A stretch of DNA of 11,655 bases from Blastomyces gilchristii SLH14081 (Eukaryota; Ascomycota; Eurotiomycetes; Onygenales; Ajellomycetaceae): NCBI RefSeq assembly GCF_000003855.2, contig NW_003101646.1, forward strand, positions 219,775 through 231,429, written 5' to 3'. Each line of letters begins with the position of its first letter. Positions within the stretch are counted from its first letter, which is position 1. The notes beneath the pieces are model-generated. The model ran no database searches, was not told where the DNA came from, and was given only the letters and a program-made list of their open reading frames with translations. Below are positions 1-8,429 of this stretch, piece by piece. The position numbers and the translations under genes were made by a program.

Positions 1-940
1 TTCTCTCTATTTATCATAGAGATTGAAAATGCTCATGAAACTAAGTGTAGATAAAGATATCATCAGTTTATTAACTAATCAATATTAATATATCAATGAT
101 TAATTGAAGAATTGCATGAGATAGAAGTTTCATTCATGAATGAAATTATATGAATCAGTATTACATATATCTGATAACATTATCAGACATCTCAATGTTC
201 TGTTCAGAGACACTGCTATATAACAGAAGATATTAAATTAATTACAGAGTGTTTAACAGAGAAATACTTCTCTCACTATATTCATTCCTGACTTCAATAT
301 CAAGATTCTAGAAGCAGACAGTCAATCTTGAGAGAATTGAATAAAGATTAGTGTGCTTAAGAAGACACTAACTTTCAAACTCTTATAAGCTCTTATAAGT
401 GTAGATAAAGATCTGACTTATGAAGACTTCTGCATATAACTTCAAATATTGAATAACTATCTTATCAAGCTTAAAAGTATACAGAATAACAGTAGAAGAT
501 ATTATACTTCAGTCACTCATATAACTGCACTGAAGAATAATAATAATAATAATGCAGATACTATGAATTGAGTAGACTTGAATATCTATATATAAATAAG
601 AGTCTTCACTGTCTGAACAGACTTTCAAGTTTCTGAAATCACTTTCAAAGAAGTTGCTGATTAATATTAATATAAGATATGCATTAACTATAATCAATCA
701 GAACACATCACTTTCAACTGCTGATCAGCCTACATATCTTCTTACTCAAGAGAAAGATTAGTATCTTCTCACTTAAAGAATAAATCAGTGTCTGTTCATA
801 TCAACTATATTATATTAGAGAAAGATTCTAAAGATAACTATGAGAACACTCTGATGAAACAGGGAAAAGACTAGCTTCTGTTTAAACTTATAAACAGAAG
901 CTTGAAGAGATCAGATAATAACAATCTGAAGAGAAAATAA
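1..940 (+). pseudogene. gag remnant of gypsy element 1
   Basis: Frame 2 (codons starting at 2, 5, 8...) gives a gag-like reading. A block near 356-480 contains TYEDF (416-430), followed by a leucine-rich helix, like the C-terminal half of fungal gypsy gag proteins. At 707-745 the reading ITFNC-stop-SAYISSY fits a zinc knuckle of the form CFNCxxxGHIxxxC, in which the first Cys, the His and the last Cys are lost; His and the last Cys now read Tyr, as C-to-T or G-to-A changes would give. The frame ends at TAA 938-940. At least a dozen internal stops exclude function. SVDKD occurs twice in this frame, 118 codons apart (44-58 and 398-412). The true start lies upstream of the window. Confidence 0.62.
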
Positions 941-2836
941 TAATAAACACAATTCTTGTATCTGCTGTGATGAATAACATGTATAATATGAAAGTCATGA
1001 TAGACAGCAGTCTATATAACTATGCAATGATTAAATCTTCAGTTATAAGATATTATAACCTTCAGTATATTCTCTTACCAAGACTCTGACTTCTTGCAGA
1101 ATTTGATAATTCAAAAGATATTTGCATCTGTTACATGATAAAACTAAGCATAGATGTCAGAGAATATCAATACAAAGATACTTATGCATATGAAGTTAAT
1201 AATCTTAACTATAATCTTGTATTAGAACTTGTCTGACTATCTGAACAAGGCATCTTATTAAATACTTGAAACAGAAGTTTAATATTCTTTAATAATGATT
1301 GAATTCATGAAGATAATATTCACAAGACTATGAATCTTATGCAGATCTCTATCAATACATATAAAATATTCTGAAAGAGCTCTCAACAAAGTCACTGACA
1401 GTAGAATTATATAACAATCTACTCTGTCAGCCTGATCAATATTAAAAAAGCTCTAGAAAAGTTATCTCATGTTATAATAATAAATTCTCATACAAAACTC
1501 TCTCAATAATATTATAAATATCTAGATGTCTTCTGATAAGATAACATTACAAACCTATCTTCTTTATAAGACTCAGAAGTGAATCACAGTATCAAGTTAG
1601 AAAAGAAGAATAATAAGAATTTTAAATCACTGTGAGACCTTCTTTATAATATGTTCTGAGATGAACTTCTTCTTTTTCAGAAGACACTCAATGATCTGTT
1701 GAATAAGAGATTTATATATATTAGCAACTCTTTCACTGGAGCTTTTATTCTCTTTACAAAGAAATCAGATAAAGAACTTCAATTCTGTGTGAACTATTAA
1801 GAATTGAACAGATTAATAAAGAAAGATTACTATCTCTTATCTCTTATTAATGAAACTCTAGCTTATATTAAACAAGCTCAACAATTTATAAAGCTAGATA
1901 TTATCACTGCTTTTCATAAGATCTGTATTATTAAAGAAGATGAGTGACTTACAGCATTTTAAACACAATATAGTCTCTTTAAATGAGTAGTCACATCTTT
2001 TGAATTGACTAATATTCTCAGTATATTTCAGAAGTATATTAACTAAGCACTCTGAGATTTTCTTGATAAATTTGTATCTGCTTATCTTGATAATATTCTC
2101 ATTTTTACTAATAAGTTCAGAAAAGAATATCAAGAGTATATATGAAGAATACTATAATAACTATGAGAAGCAGAACTACTAATAGATATAAACAAGTATG
2201 ATTTTAAAGTTAAGAGTATAAAATATCTAGATTTTATCATAGAAGCTGATAAGAGAATCTGAATAAATTCTAAAAAGATCTCTGCTATTCTTGAATGAAA
2301 GACTTCACACACTGTGAAAGATATATAAAACTTTATTGAATTTACTAACTTCTATCAACAATTTATACAAAACTTCTCAGACATTGTGAGATTACTTACA
2401 GAACTCACTAAGAAGAACTCAGTATTTTAATGATCAGTAGACACTGAAGCTGCATTTATATAAATGAAGAAGATATTTATTAATACCTCTCTACTAATGA
2501 TATTTAACTCTGATTATAAAACAGTTATTAAAGCTGACTTCTCTGATTATATTATAGAGAAAGCTATATTATAATATAATAATAAAGATGTCTTACAATT
2601 ATATATCTTTATATCTAAGAAGTTGAGCTCTGCTGAATACAACTATGAGATCTATAATAAGACACTTCTTACAATAGTACACTATCTAGAAGAATGAAAC
2701 TTCAAGCTCTGAAGTATCTTTAAATTTGAGATAATTATAGATTATAACAATCTTAAACACTTCACTATTATCTATAAGCTTACTGAACAACAGATGCAAT
2801 GATCTGAGCTATTAAGTCATTTTTATTTCATAATAC
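922..2836 (+). pseudogene. pol remnant of gypsy element 1 (protease, RT, RNase H), truncated
   Basis: All domains stay in frame 1. Protease: VMIDSSLYNYA at 994-1026, where the D-S-G active site reads D-S-S. RT: TGAFILFTKKSDKELQFC at 1735-1788; KLDI with the first catalytic Asp at 1897-1899; SAYLDNILIF at 2077-2106, where the YLDD box has become YLDN (GAT to AAT), so the enzyme would be dead even without stops. RNase H: ADFSDY at 2533-2550 and DYNNLKHF at 2740-2763, but the KELL-type Glu reads Thr. The pol frame is open from 922, and the gag frame stops at 938-940, so gag and pol overlap in a -1 relation as in many gypsy elements. The last matching residues (LLSHFYFII) end at the inverted repeat; integrase is missing. 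Confidence 0.9.
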
Positions 2837-3343
2837 TGTGATTCAAAGGTTGCTTGAGCCAGCGTATGATTACAGGCGTACGCGGGCTTTCTTATATATG
2901 TTATATTAAATTAATTAGTGGCTGCTATGACTTCTTTACATTTTGTAAGCATGTTCAGAAGTGGCTGTGTTATTATTCAGCAGTTGTATGTTCTTCTGAA
3001 TCACATTCTCTCTCATCAGATTCAGTCACACTCATGTGATCATGATGTAAGCTGCTCTCAGAGAAACTTGCACTATTTTTACATTACTTATTCACTAATA
3101 TTTTCATTCTTCAATCATCATTCTTATTATCATCATCATTGAATATCACTATCTTGTATAAGATTTCTGTACTCTCTCTCTTTATTAAGCTCTTTTCAAT
3201 CTATTCATCTATCACATTGTATGTGTTTCTGATGATGACTTCTTATTCTTATAACAAGTGTTGTTGTAGTGCTTCTACCAGGCAGTTCATTAACAGTAAG
3301 TGTAATACATTGTGAAACATGATCAGAACTTGTTTTTCTTCTA
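2837..3343 (+). repeat. Left arm of the long inverted repeat
   Basis: The arm matches the reverse complement of 5362-5937. The first 45 bases differ at only four sites, all transitions (for example AGCCAGCG versus AGTTAGCA). Matching blocks continue through ATTACATTGT-like and GGCAGTTCATTA-like stretches to CTTGTTTTTCTTCTA, after which the sequences diverge. A GC-normal stretch (GATTACAGGCGTACGC, 2868-2883) has survived. Read on the minus strand, the arm holds coding-like stretches such as TSSDHVSQCITLT and an acidic SVTESDERECDSEE, mirrored in the right arm. The plus-strand open frames in this arm (for example 2918-3142) look like shadows. Confidence 0.85.
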
Positions 3344-3602
3344 ATAATCATCAGAATGTATTATCATGAATAGCACATCTTCTTTATCTTCTCATACACT
3401 CTTAACTATTTTTCTTCTCAGTGAGCTTCTGATTGTGTTTTCTGACATGATTTTGCATGAACACAGATGCTGATATATTTGTTTTTATTTATATAGAATC
3501 TTCATGTATTGATAGATTCATGTCTGCTAATGATGATAAACTCAATGTTGAATTATTAATCAAGAACTTGAAGAACATGATAATGAAGAAATTGTCTGTG
3601 TT

Positions 3603-3795
3603 ATGTGTGACCGGGTCTTCTGCATTTGTCTGCCCTCTCTGTTTCTTTCTCTGCTGCTTTCTCTCAATCTTCTACACTTGTCTCTGTGTCTGGTTCTCCT
3701 GCTTCTGCTACCCCTGTTTCTGCAATTCTCACTCCTGCTACTTCTGCTTCTACTACTTCTGCTCTCTCTGTCTCTACTGTCTCTGCTTTCATTAT
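3603..3795 (+). repeat. Imperfect TCT/GCT triplet-rich low-complexity tract
   Basis: The tract consists mainly of imperfect TCT, GCT, ACT and CTG triplets and is far above background in pyrimidines. One frame reads as Ser/Ala/Thr-rich (for example SGSPASATPVSAILTP), another as Leu-rich and the third as Cys/Phe-rich, so the open frames here follow from composition and do not show a gene. It keeps CC and CCGG-type sites (CCGGGTC, CTACCCCTG) that are rare elsewhere, so it seems less mutated. Confidence 0.7.
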
Positions 3796-5312
3796 CAGCT
3801 CTCTCTGTTTCAAGAAGATATTATATAGACTTGATGAATCATATTTCTCAGTATATATACTCTCACTCTTCTTGTCAATCTCTAAAACAATTTATTATAT
3901 GAAGACTGTGTATAATATAACTATTTAGAGCTTAGTTATAAACATCAATTATTACATTCATTTTAAAAATTTATAATAAGATACTTATTCATTTATACTG
4001 AAGAATTATCTCTCTTTTCAACAGTATTAAAATCATAAGTCTTTTCTTTTTTCATCTTTTCTTTCTGATGCTGATTTTTCTGTTCTTAGAGAAAATTATT
4101 ATAGATTTTATTATACATGAAGTCATAGTGTTCACAGATACTAAGAAACTTTTTATAATTATTAAATTCAATATTACAGATATATCTACTCTAGTAAATT
4201 TCTTTAAGATAATAGATCTGTATCAATCTATTCTCTAATATCTGTCATTTAACTTCATGATGCAGGTAAAAGATATCTGTGTTTTCAGAAATAAAAATAC
4301 AGATATTATACTCTTTTATACCTGTAGACATGAGACTCATATATCTTATCTGAGATGTCATTATAAAAATGAGCTGTTTATACAATGTGTTCTGCTTTCT
4401 GTATTCTCTTATGTCTCTCTCTCTCTTTCTAAGAAGCCTTGTGCATGTCATAATTATATGTACAACTCTAAGATCAGCAGGTGTTTATTCAGTAACTGTT
4501 TTCATCTCTGATTTTACAGTTTTATACACTAACAATGATTCTTAGTTGCTTCAATATCAGAGATCATTTTAATCTCTGAAGATAACAATGTCACTAAGAC
4601 TATTCTCTTCTATTCTTAAGCTTCTCTTATCATTCTCTCTCTCTTCTCTGCAGAGAAGGTTGTGTGCATATCAGATTATAAGTGTTCAGTCTCAGATAAC
4701 TTCTACTGTTATTCATTCAGTTCTGCACTCTCTCTTTCTTTCATTTCTTTCATCTTCATTCTCTCTACTCTGACTTCTGATTCTGCAGGTTCTGTGCTCT
4801 CCTTCAATTTTTCTATATATATATGTACACATTTCTATATTGATATTTCAGTCAATCTTGTGATAAATGATATTAATGTCATACACAGAGCAGTAGAGAA
4901 ATCAGAGATATATATAGTATTATTACAAGAGTAGCTTACAGCTCTTGAATCTCTTACAGATCTCAAGTTTTGAGATTTCCTTTATTTTTAATGTTTTTCA
5001 GGTGATGTGGTGTTGAAAATAGATTAAATATGTGATATATGAAAATGAATGAAGTGTGTATAATAATATTTGTCTTTTTACAGCTGACTCTTACAGTTGA
5101 TAATCAATTCATTATCTCTTGAGTCATTCTCTTTTCTTTTCTTACACTTTTTCTTTATCTGCTAGCTACTACTCTTACACAATCTCTATATAATACAGCA
5201 TTCAGTGACTAGGTTCAGCAGCTTTCATTTTGTGATTCTGTCTCATGTATTATACTGTCTCTCTTCACTCACTCAGATCACTACAGTGAACAGCTCATTA
5301 AAACTAATCTTA

Positions 5313-5342
5313 CTCAATCTCTGAGTATTCTTAGAGATTGAG
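5313..5342. repeat. Perfect 10-bp stem hairpin near the inner edge of the right arm
   Basis: CTCAATCTCT (5313-5322) and AGAGATTGAG (5333-5342) are exact reverse complements around a 10-base loop. It lies about 20 bases inside the point where the right arm stops matching the left arm. It could be a structural feature of the element or a chance palindrome in AT-rich DNA. Confidence 0.5.
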
Positions 5343-5361
5343 ATGACTTAGTCTCAATTGT

Positions 5362-5937
5362 TAGAAGATAAACAAGTTCTGATCACATTTCACAATGTAT
5401 TACACTTACTGCTAATAAACTGCCTGATATAAGCACTATAATAATACTTATTATGAGAATGAGAGATCATCACCAGAAACATGTACAATGTAATAGATGA
5501 ACAGATAGAAGATGTTAAACAGAAGAAGATACAGAAATCTTGAATAAGATAATAATATTTAATAATGATGATAATGAAGAAGATAATTGAAGAATGAGAA
5601 AAGTTAGTAAATAAGTAATATAATATAGTAAAAGTTTCTTTGTGAGAACGTAAGCAGAACACTAGTTAAATCAGAAATAGATCATATAATCATTAGCAGT
5701 GTACTAATCCGCATGAAGCTAGAGCTTACATTATGATTATATAAGCGTGACTGAATCTGATGAGAAAGAATGTAATTCAGAAGAATGTACAATCACTGAA
5801 TAATAATATAACTGCTTCTGAACATGCTTATGAATGTAAAGAGGTCATAGCAGTCACTAATTAATTTAGTATAATGTATATAAGAAGCCGGAGTACGCCT
5901 GTAATCATATGCTAACTCAAGCAATCTTTGAATCACA
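5362..5937 (-). repeat. Right arm of the long inverted repeat
   Basis: This is the reverse-complement partner of 2837-3343 and about 70 bases longer. The excess sits around 5648-5722, where the left arm has only a short GCTGCTCTCAG-like join. On the plus strand it reads TSSDHISQCITLTANKLP near 5378-5431 and later SVTESDEKECNSEE, matching the minus-strand reading of the left arm. The minus-strand open frame at 5390-5662 is I/F/Y-rich and is a shadow. The outer end is CTTTGAATCACA. Confidence 0.85.
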
Positions 5938-6305
5938 TTTTTTATCAGTTTTTCTCTTAAAAACTGTCATATTATCTGATTTATTATTAATTAATATCAT
6001 ACTTTTTCTCACTGTATCTCAAGAAAGAGATTGTAAAGATTTTATTAATTTATTTTAAAAATTAATTTTAGTTTATTAGATTCTCTTCAAAAATCTAGTT
6101 ACTGAACTAGTGTGAAAAAAATCAGATATTTTATATATAAAAGTCTTTCATTCTTCTTTTGAAATAGTCTGATTAACTTTTTAATTGAAAATAGACTAAT
6201 AAATCTGTCAATTGAAACAGTCTGATTAACTTTTCATTGAGTAAGTAAAATGAGTTTAAAAATACACTCAGTTAATGTGGAAAAAGATGCTTTCTCAGAT
6301 ACTAT
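5938..6305. other. AT-rich spacer without a gene
   Basis: No open frame or known domain is visible on either strand. It contains a 6-bp hairpin (CTAGTT-ACTG-AACTAG, 6095-6110) and a small tandem array listed separately. It does not continue the gypsy element broken at 2836. It could be old LTR or non-coding transposon sequence. Confidence 0.5.
6157..6235 (+). repeat. Three imperfect 26-27-bp tandem units
   Basis: The units are at 6157-6182, 6183-6209 and 6210-6235. The core is TTGAAANAGTCTGATTAACTTTT. Units 1 and 3 are nearly identical over 22 bases (GAAATAGTCTGATTAACTTT versus GAAACAGTCTGATTAACTTT). The middle unit is more diverged. It is too short and AT-rich for a function to be assigned. 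Confidence 0.55.
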
Positions 6306-7030
6306 TTATTATTATTATTATTATTCTTCAATTATAGATGTATATAGTCAGAGACTATAATATCTATCTGAGAACTTTTAGATCTCAGAGTTTTTCTAAT
6401 ATCTATAGAGTTAACTATTATACATTTATTAATTTTAGATATATAAAATCAGAAAATTTTAGCTCAGAATATAAAAACTCTTTACAAATTACAGTATTTT
6501 AACACCTTCTGATACTTTGAATCATTGAAAATATCATGACAAGAAAGAGACAAGTCTTAAAGATAGATACATGTTTTTGAGTAGATAGAAAAGAATAGAA
6601 AAGAAAAAGTAAAGTAAAGAGAGACTATAATAAAATAATATTATTAAAAGATAGTATATAGCTGTTTTAACAGACTATATCTGATTAATTTCCACCTCTT
6701 TATATTCAGATATTTCTAAATTCAGTCATTTTCTCATAGCTGCTTGAGTTTCTGATAGAAAGTCTATTAAGTATTTAATTTCTGTCTCTGTTGAGAATAA
6801 GAATCTTATATTTAATTAATTTAAATCATACTTCTCTTTCAATCTGACTCTGAGACTATTGTATAATACACAGTGTATTATAATATACTCAGGATTTTTA
6901 TTTGCATTGCAGAATGAGCATTCTATTGAATCAAATCTATCATCAAATCTTTGTATATAAGATTTAAAATAATCATGTTCTAGTTTCAGCTGAATTATAG
7001 ATGAGAATATTTTCTTTTTATATTTAATTA
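6306..7030 (-). mobile_element. 5'-truncated LINE, copy 1 (heavily mutated)
   Basis: The segment aligns base for base with 10746-11510. On the minus strand it contains the last ~118 codons of the LINE ORF, a 3' UTR and an (AAT)n tail (6306-6325 on the plus strand as TTA repeats). Homology to copy 2 ends sharply at TTTAATT (about 7029-7030), consistent with 5' truncation during target-primed reverse transcription. Compared with copy 2 it has many extra C-to-T and G-to-A changes. A possible target duplication CTCAGATA occurs at 6294-6301 and 7153-7160, but only if the patch at 7031-7140 belongs to the insertion. Confidence 0.88.
6675..7030 (-). pseudogene. C-terminal fragment of LINE ORF (copy 1)
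   Basis: This is the same reading as the open LINE frame at 11155-11655, here covering the last ~118 codons up to TAG at 6675-6677. It has two internal stops: TAA in DLN-stop-LN, where copy 2 has CAA/Gln, and TGA in RK-stop-LN, where copy 2 has TGG/Trp. The C-terminal zinc-binding CX2CX7HX4C motif (6870-6920) reads CSFCNANKNPEYIIIHC, so the His ligand has become Tyr by a C-to-T change. The 5' part of the ORF is lost by truncation. It cannot make a functional protein. Confidence 0.85.
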
Positions 7031-7140
7031 TGTCACGCCTCTGACCGCGTCAAGGCTCTGTTGCGGTTCTACACGGCTCATTACTTTCCTGTGGATAATT
7101 CCATTCATTCCGCAGACTGTTTGAACCGGTTTTCAACCAC
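7031..7140. other. GC-normal patch joined to the 5' end of LINE copy 1
   Basis: This 110-bp stretch has ordinary base composition and many CG sites (TGTCACGCC, GACCGCGTC, GTTGCGG, AACCGG), in contrast to its mutated flanks. It begins exactly where LINE homology ends. On the plus strand it is open for about 40 codons, with readings such as DRVKALLRFYTAHYFP, and ends at TAA just after the patch; on the minus strand a second frame is nearly open. I recognise neither. It may be single-copy sequence picked up by template switching during LINE insertion, or host DNA at the insertion point. Confidence 0.5.
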
Positions 7141-7728
7141 TCTATAATATCACTCAGATATAACATAGAAAGATCTGATTGATGAATATAAGAATCTCAT
7201 CTTTATATAAGATCAGCAGATTACTCTTTCATGATAGTAAGATATCACTGAGATATCACTCTGACTATTCTTACTCATAGAATAGAAGAAGAGTATTCAC
7301 TTATTATCTATATAGAATAGCTAGATGCTGACTTTCAATCAAAGAAGTCAGTGATTTATTTTTTCTTCTACTGAAATATATACAAGAGTTACTGCATTTC
7401 TCATACAATCTTCTTAGTATACTAAGTATCATATCTGTGATATTCTTGCAATAACTCTGTAGTCTATGAGCTCACTATTTAAGCAAGATAGTTAAGCTCA
7501 CTTATATAGTTTCTTAAACAACTATCTCTATATAATATTACTAACTAGTCACTGCTTTAATTCTGTTATATTACAATTCAAATCATTTAATCTAATTAAA
7601 AGTTTGAATCAGTTGAGCTCTACTAACAGATTAATATAATCTTATACATCTGAGCTGAGACTGATCTGATCTCACTCTTTGAAGAAAACTTCATATTATT
7701 CTCTAGAGTGTGTATATCTCTATCTTAG
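7141..7728. other. AT-rich decayed sequence, no supportable gene
   Basis: Stops are frequent in all frames, and composition resembles the mutated gypsy regions (CT and AG common, CG and CC rare). Weak retroelement-like snippets occur on the plus strand, but they change frame and do not add up to a domain. It may be the upstream part of the gag-like sequence that follows. Confidence 0.4.
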
Positions 7729-8119
7729 CAGAAATTCAAGATTTCTGAACTCACTGCATACTTTAATATAAGCTCTTCAATTACTCTGTTACTGTCACAG
7801 TCTCTACACTTCTACATTTATTATGAAGATAGAGAGATTAAGATTGAAGATTCTCTGAATTATAAGAGAAATATATTATCTGAATTTTATAATCTTATCT
7901 GTATTCTTAAATGAAAATTCCATCTTAATCTGAGTTAGTTTAATACTTATGAGATATAAGTAATATACACTGTTAACCTTCTTGAAGATATCTCTGTAAC
8001 TACTTAAGTTATCAAGAAGAGAGAGCTTGAGTAGACTGACTGTGTGACTATATCTGAGATCAGAACTAGAATATTTAATCATCTCATTATCAATTCAACT
8101 GATCTCATTACACTGTTTT
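7729..8119 (+). pseudogene. gypsy gag-like remnant (possible element 3)
   Basis: Frame 1 is open from 7729 to 7911 and then continues with RIP-like stops. From about 7837 it reads IKIEDSLNYKRNILSEF, and after a TGA stop VIYTVNLLEDISVTT at about 7951-7995. This follows the usual N-terminal gag pattern of fungal gypsy elements: a Pro/Asp-rich lead, a G-K-R-like segment, an amphipathic helix, F-x-T, then a V-x-Y-x-x-x-x-L-x-G-x-A-x-x-W-like helix. The SINE sits immediately downstream. It is not an obvious continuation of the gag at 8862, which has its own W-E-E-F helix, so I treat it as a separate element. The minus-strand open frame at 7876-8082 is a shadow. Confidence 0.45.
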
Positions 8120-8132
8120 AACATTAGATAGT
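8120..8132 (+). repeat. Target-site duplication of the SINE, left copy
   Basis: AACATTAGATAGT is identical to 8508-8520 and directly borders the (ATT)n tail of the SINE. A 13-bp perfect duplication is typical of LINE-driven target-primed insertion. Confidence 0.93.
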
Positions 8133-8429
8133 TATTATTATTATTATTATTATTCTTTCATTATACTCATATACAAGCGGAGCTTATAATGAGTTCTTGC
8201 GTGATGTTAAATACAGGTCAAGTGTTAATTATACAGGGAGGAAATACAGGTGTTGAGATCACGCCAAGATAATAAGAACATAGGAAAATACAAAGAAGTG
8301 ACAATTAGATACATGCAATAATAACTTCCCAGCCCAGAAACATAAAGTGATTCATTGAAGTGATTTGTACACCTCTGTATTTATTAGAAACCTGAGGTGC
8401 TTGAGTTCCGGATTTAATGTATTCCTGCG

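Larger units (their letters stand above)
1..2836 (+). mobile_element. Ty3/gypsy LTR retrotransposon remnant (element 1), both ends missing
   Basis: The segment carries, in order, a gag-like region with a ruined zinc knuckle, an aspartic protease, a reverse transcriptase and an RNase H, which is the Ty3/gypsy domain order. The 5' LTR and gag start lie outside the window. The integrase and 3' LTR are absent because the reading stops at 2836, where the long inverted-repeat segment begins. Stop codons are dense and typically sit where related proteins have W, R or Q (TGG to TGA, CGA to TGA, CAA to TAA), as expected from RIP-like C-to-T mutation on both strands. Nothing after 5937 resembles the missing RNase H end or integrase. 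Confidence 0.88.
3344..5361. other. Interior of the inverted-arm element, no recognisable gene
   Basis: This 2.0-kb stretch is strongly pyrimidine-biased on the plus strand, with CT runs at about 4408-4430 and 4631-4650. The longest open frame (3457-3828, 123 codons) starts with a plausible 50-residue segment and then runs into the low-complexity tract. Shorter frames at 4257-4511 and 4588-4773 share only a vague KKPCA/RRLCA resemblance. A plus-strand reading near 5230-5361 flows into the coding-like frame of the right arm. None matches a transposase or other family that I know, and stops interrupt all of them. It may once have held the element's own gene. Confidence 0.4.
2837..5937. mobile_element. 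Long inverted-arm element, putative foldback or MULE-like DNA transposon
   Basis: The segment starts TGTGATTCAAAG and ends CTTTGAATCACA, and the two arms match as inverted repeats for about 507 bp (2837-3343) and 576 bp (5362-5937) around a 2.0-kb interior. Abrupt outer ends inside gypsy pol on the left argue for a mobile element. Long TIRs are typical of Mutator-like and foldback elements, but no transposase domain can be recognised. No target-site duplication is visible: the flanks are ...TTCATAATAC and TTTTTTATCA.... The gypsy sequence does not resume on the right. Two inverted copies of another repeat, or a rearrangement, are therefore also possible. Confidence 0.6.

Noticed and set aside
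534..556. Third LINE 3' end, suggested by TGAAGAATAATAATAAT
   Set aside because: Only the terminal word and AAT repeats match. The bases upstream are gag sequence of element 1, not LINE 3' UTR.
2868..2880. Alu-like word GATTACAGGCGTA
   Set aside because: It is a short coincidence. It is part of the inverted arm, nothing else around it resembles Alu, and the window is fungal in character.
3457..3902. Open frames of 99-123 codons as real genes
   Set aside because: All three plus-strand frames are open across the same low-complexity pyrimidine tract, which explains them by composition. No domain or convincing start is present.
5390..5662. 90-codon minus-strand open frame rich in I, F and Y
   Set aside because: It is the antisense of the coding-like frame in the right inverted arm, and its composition is what an AT-rich shadow gives.
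2828..5947. 9-11-bp target duplication flanking the inverted-arm element
   Set aside because: The left flank TTCATAATAC and the right flank TTTTTTATCA do not match beyond chance.
6306..6330. CRISPR or other regularly spaced array from ATT repeats
   Set aside because: These are microsatellite tails of retroelements, with no spacers.
7400..7780. Ty1/copia RNase H remnant on the plus strand
   Set aside because: Short stretches resemble the copia C-terminus (for example QKFKISEL), but the match jumps between frames and runs directly into a gypsy gag-like reading, leaving no room for an LTR.
7876..8082. 68-codon minus-strand open frame
   Set aside because: It lies opposite the gag-like reading, matches no family I know and is short enough to arise by chance in AT-rich DNA.
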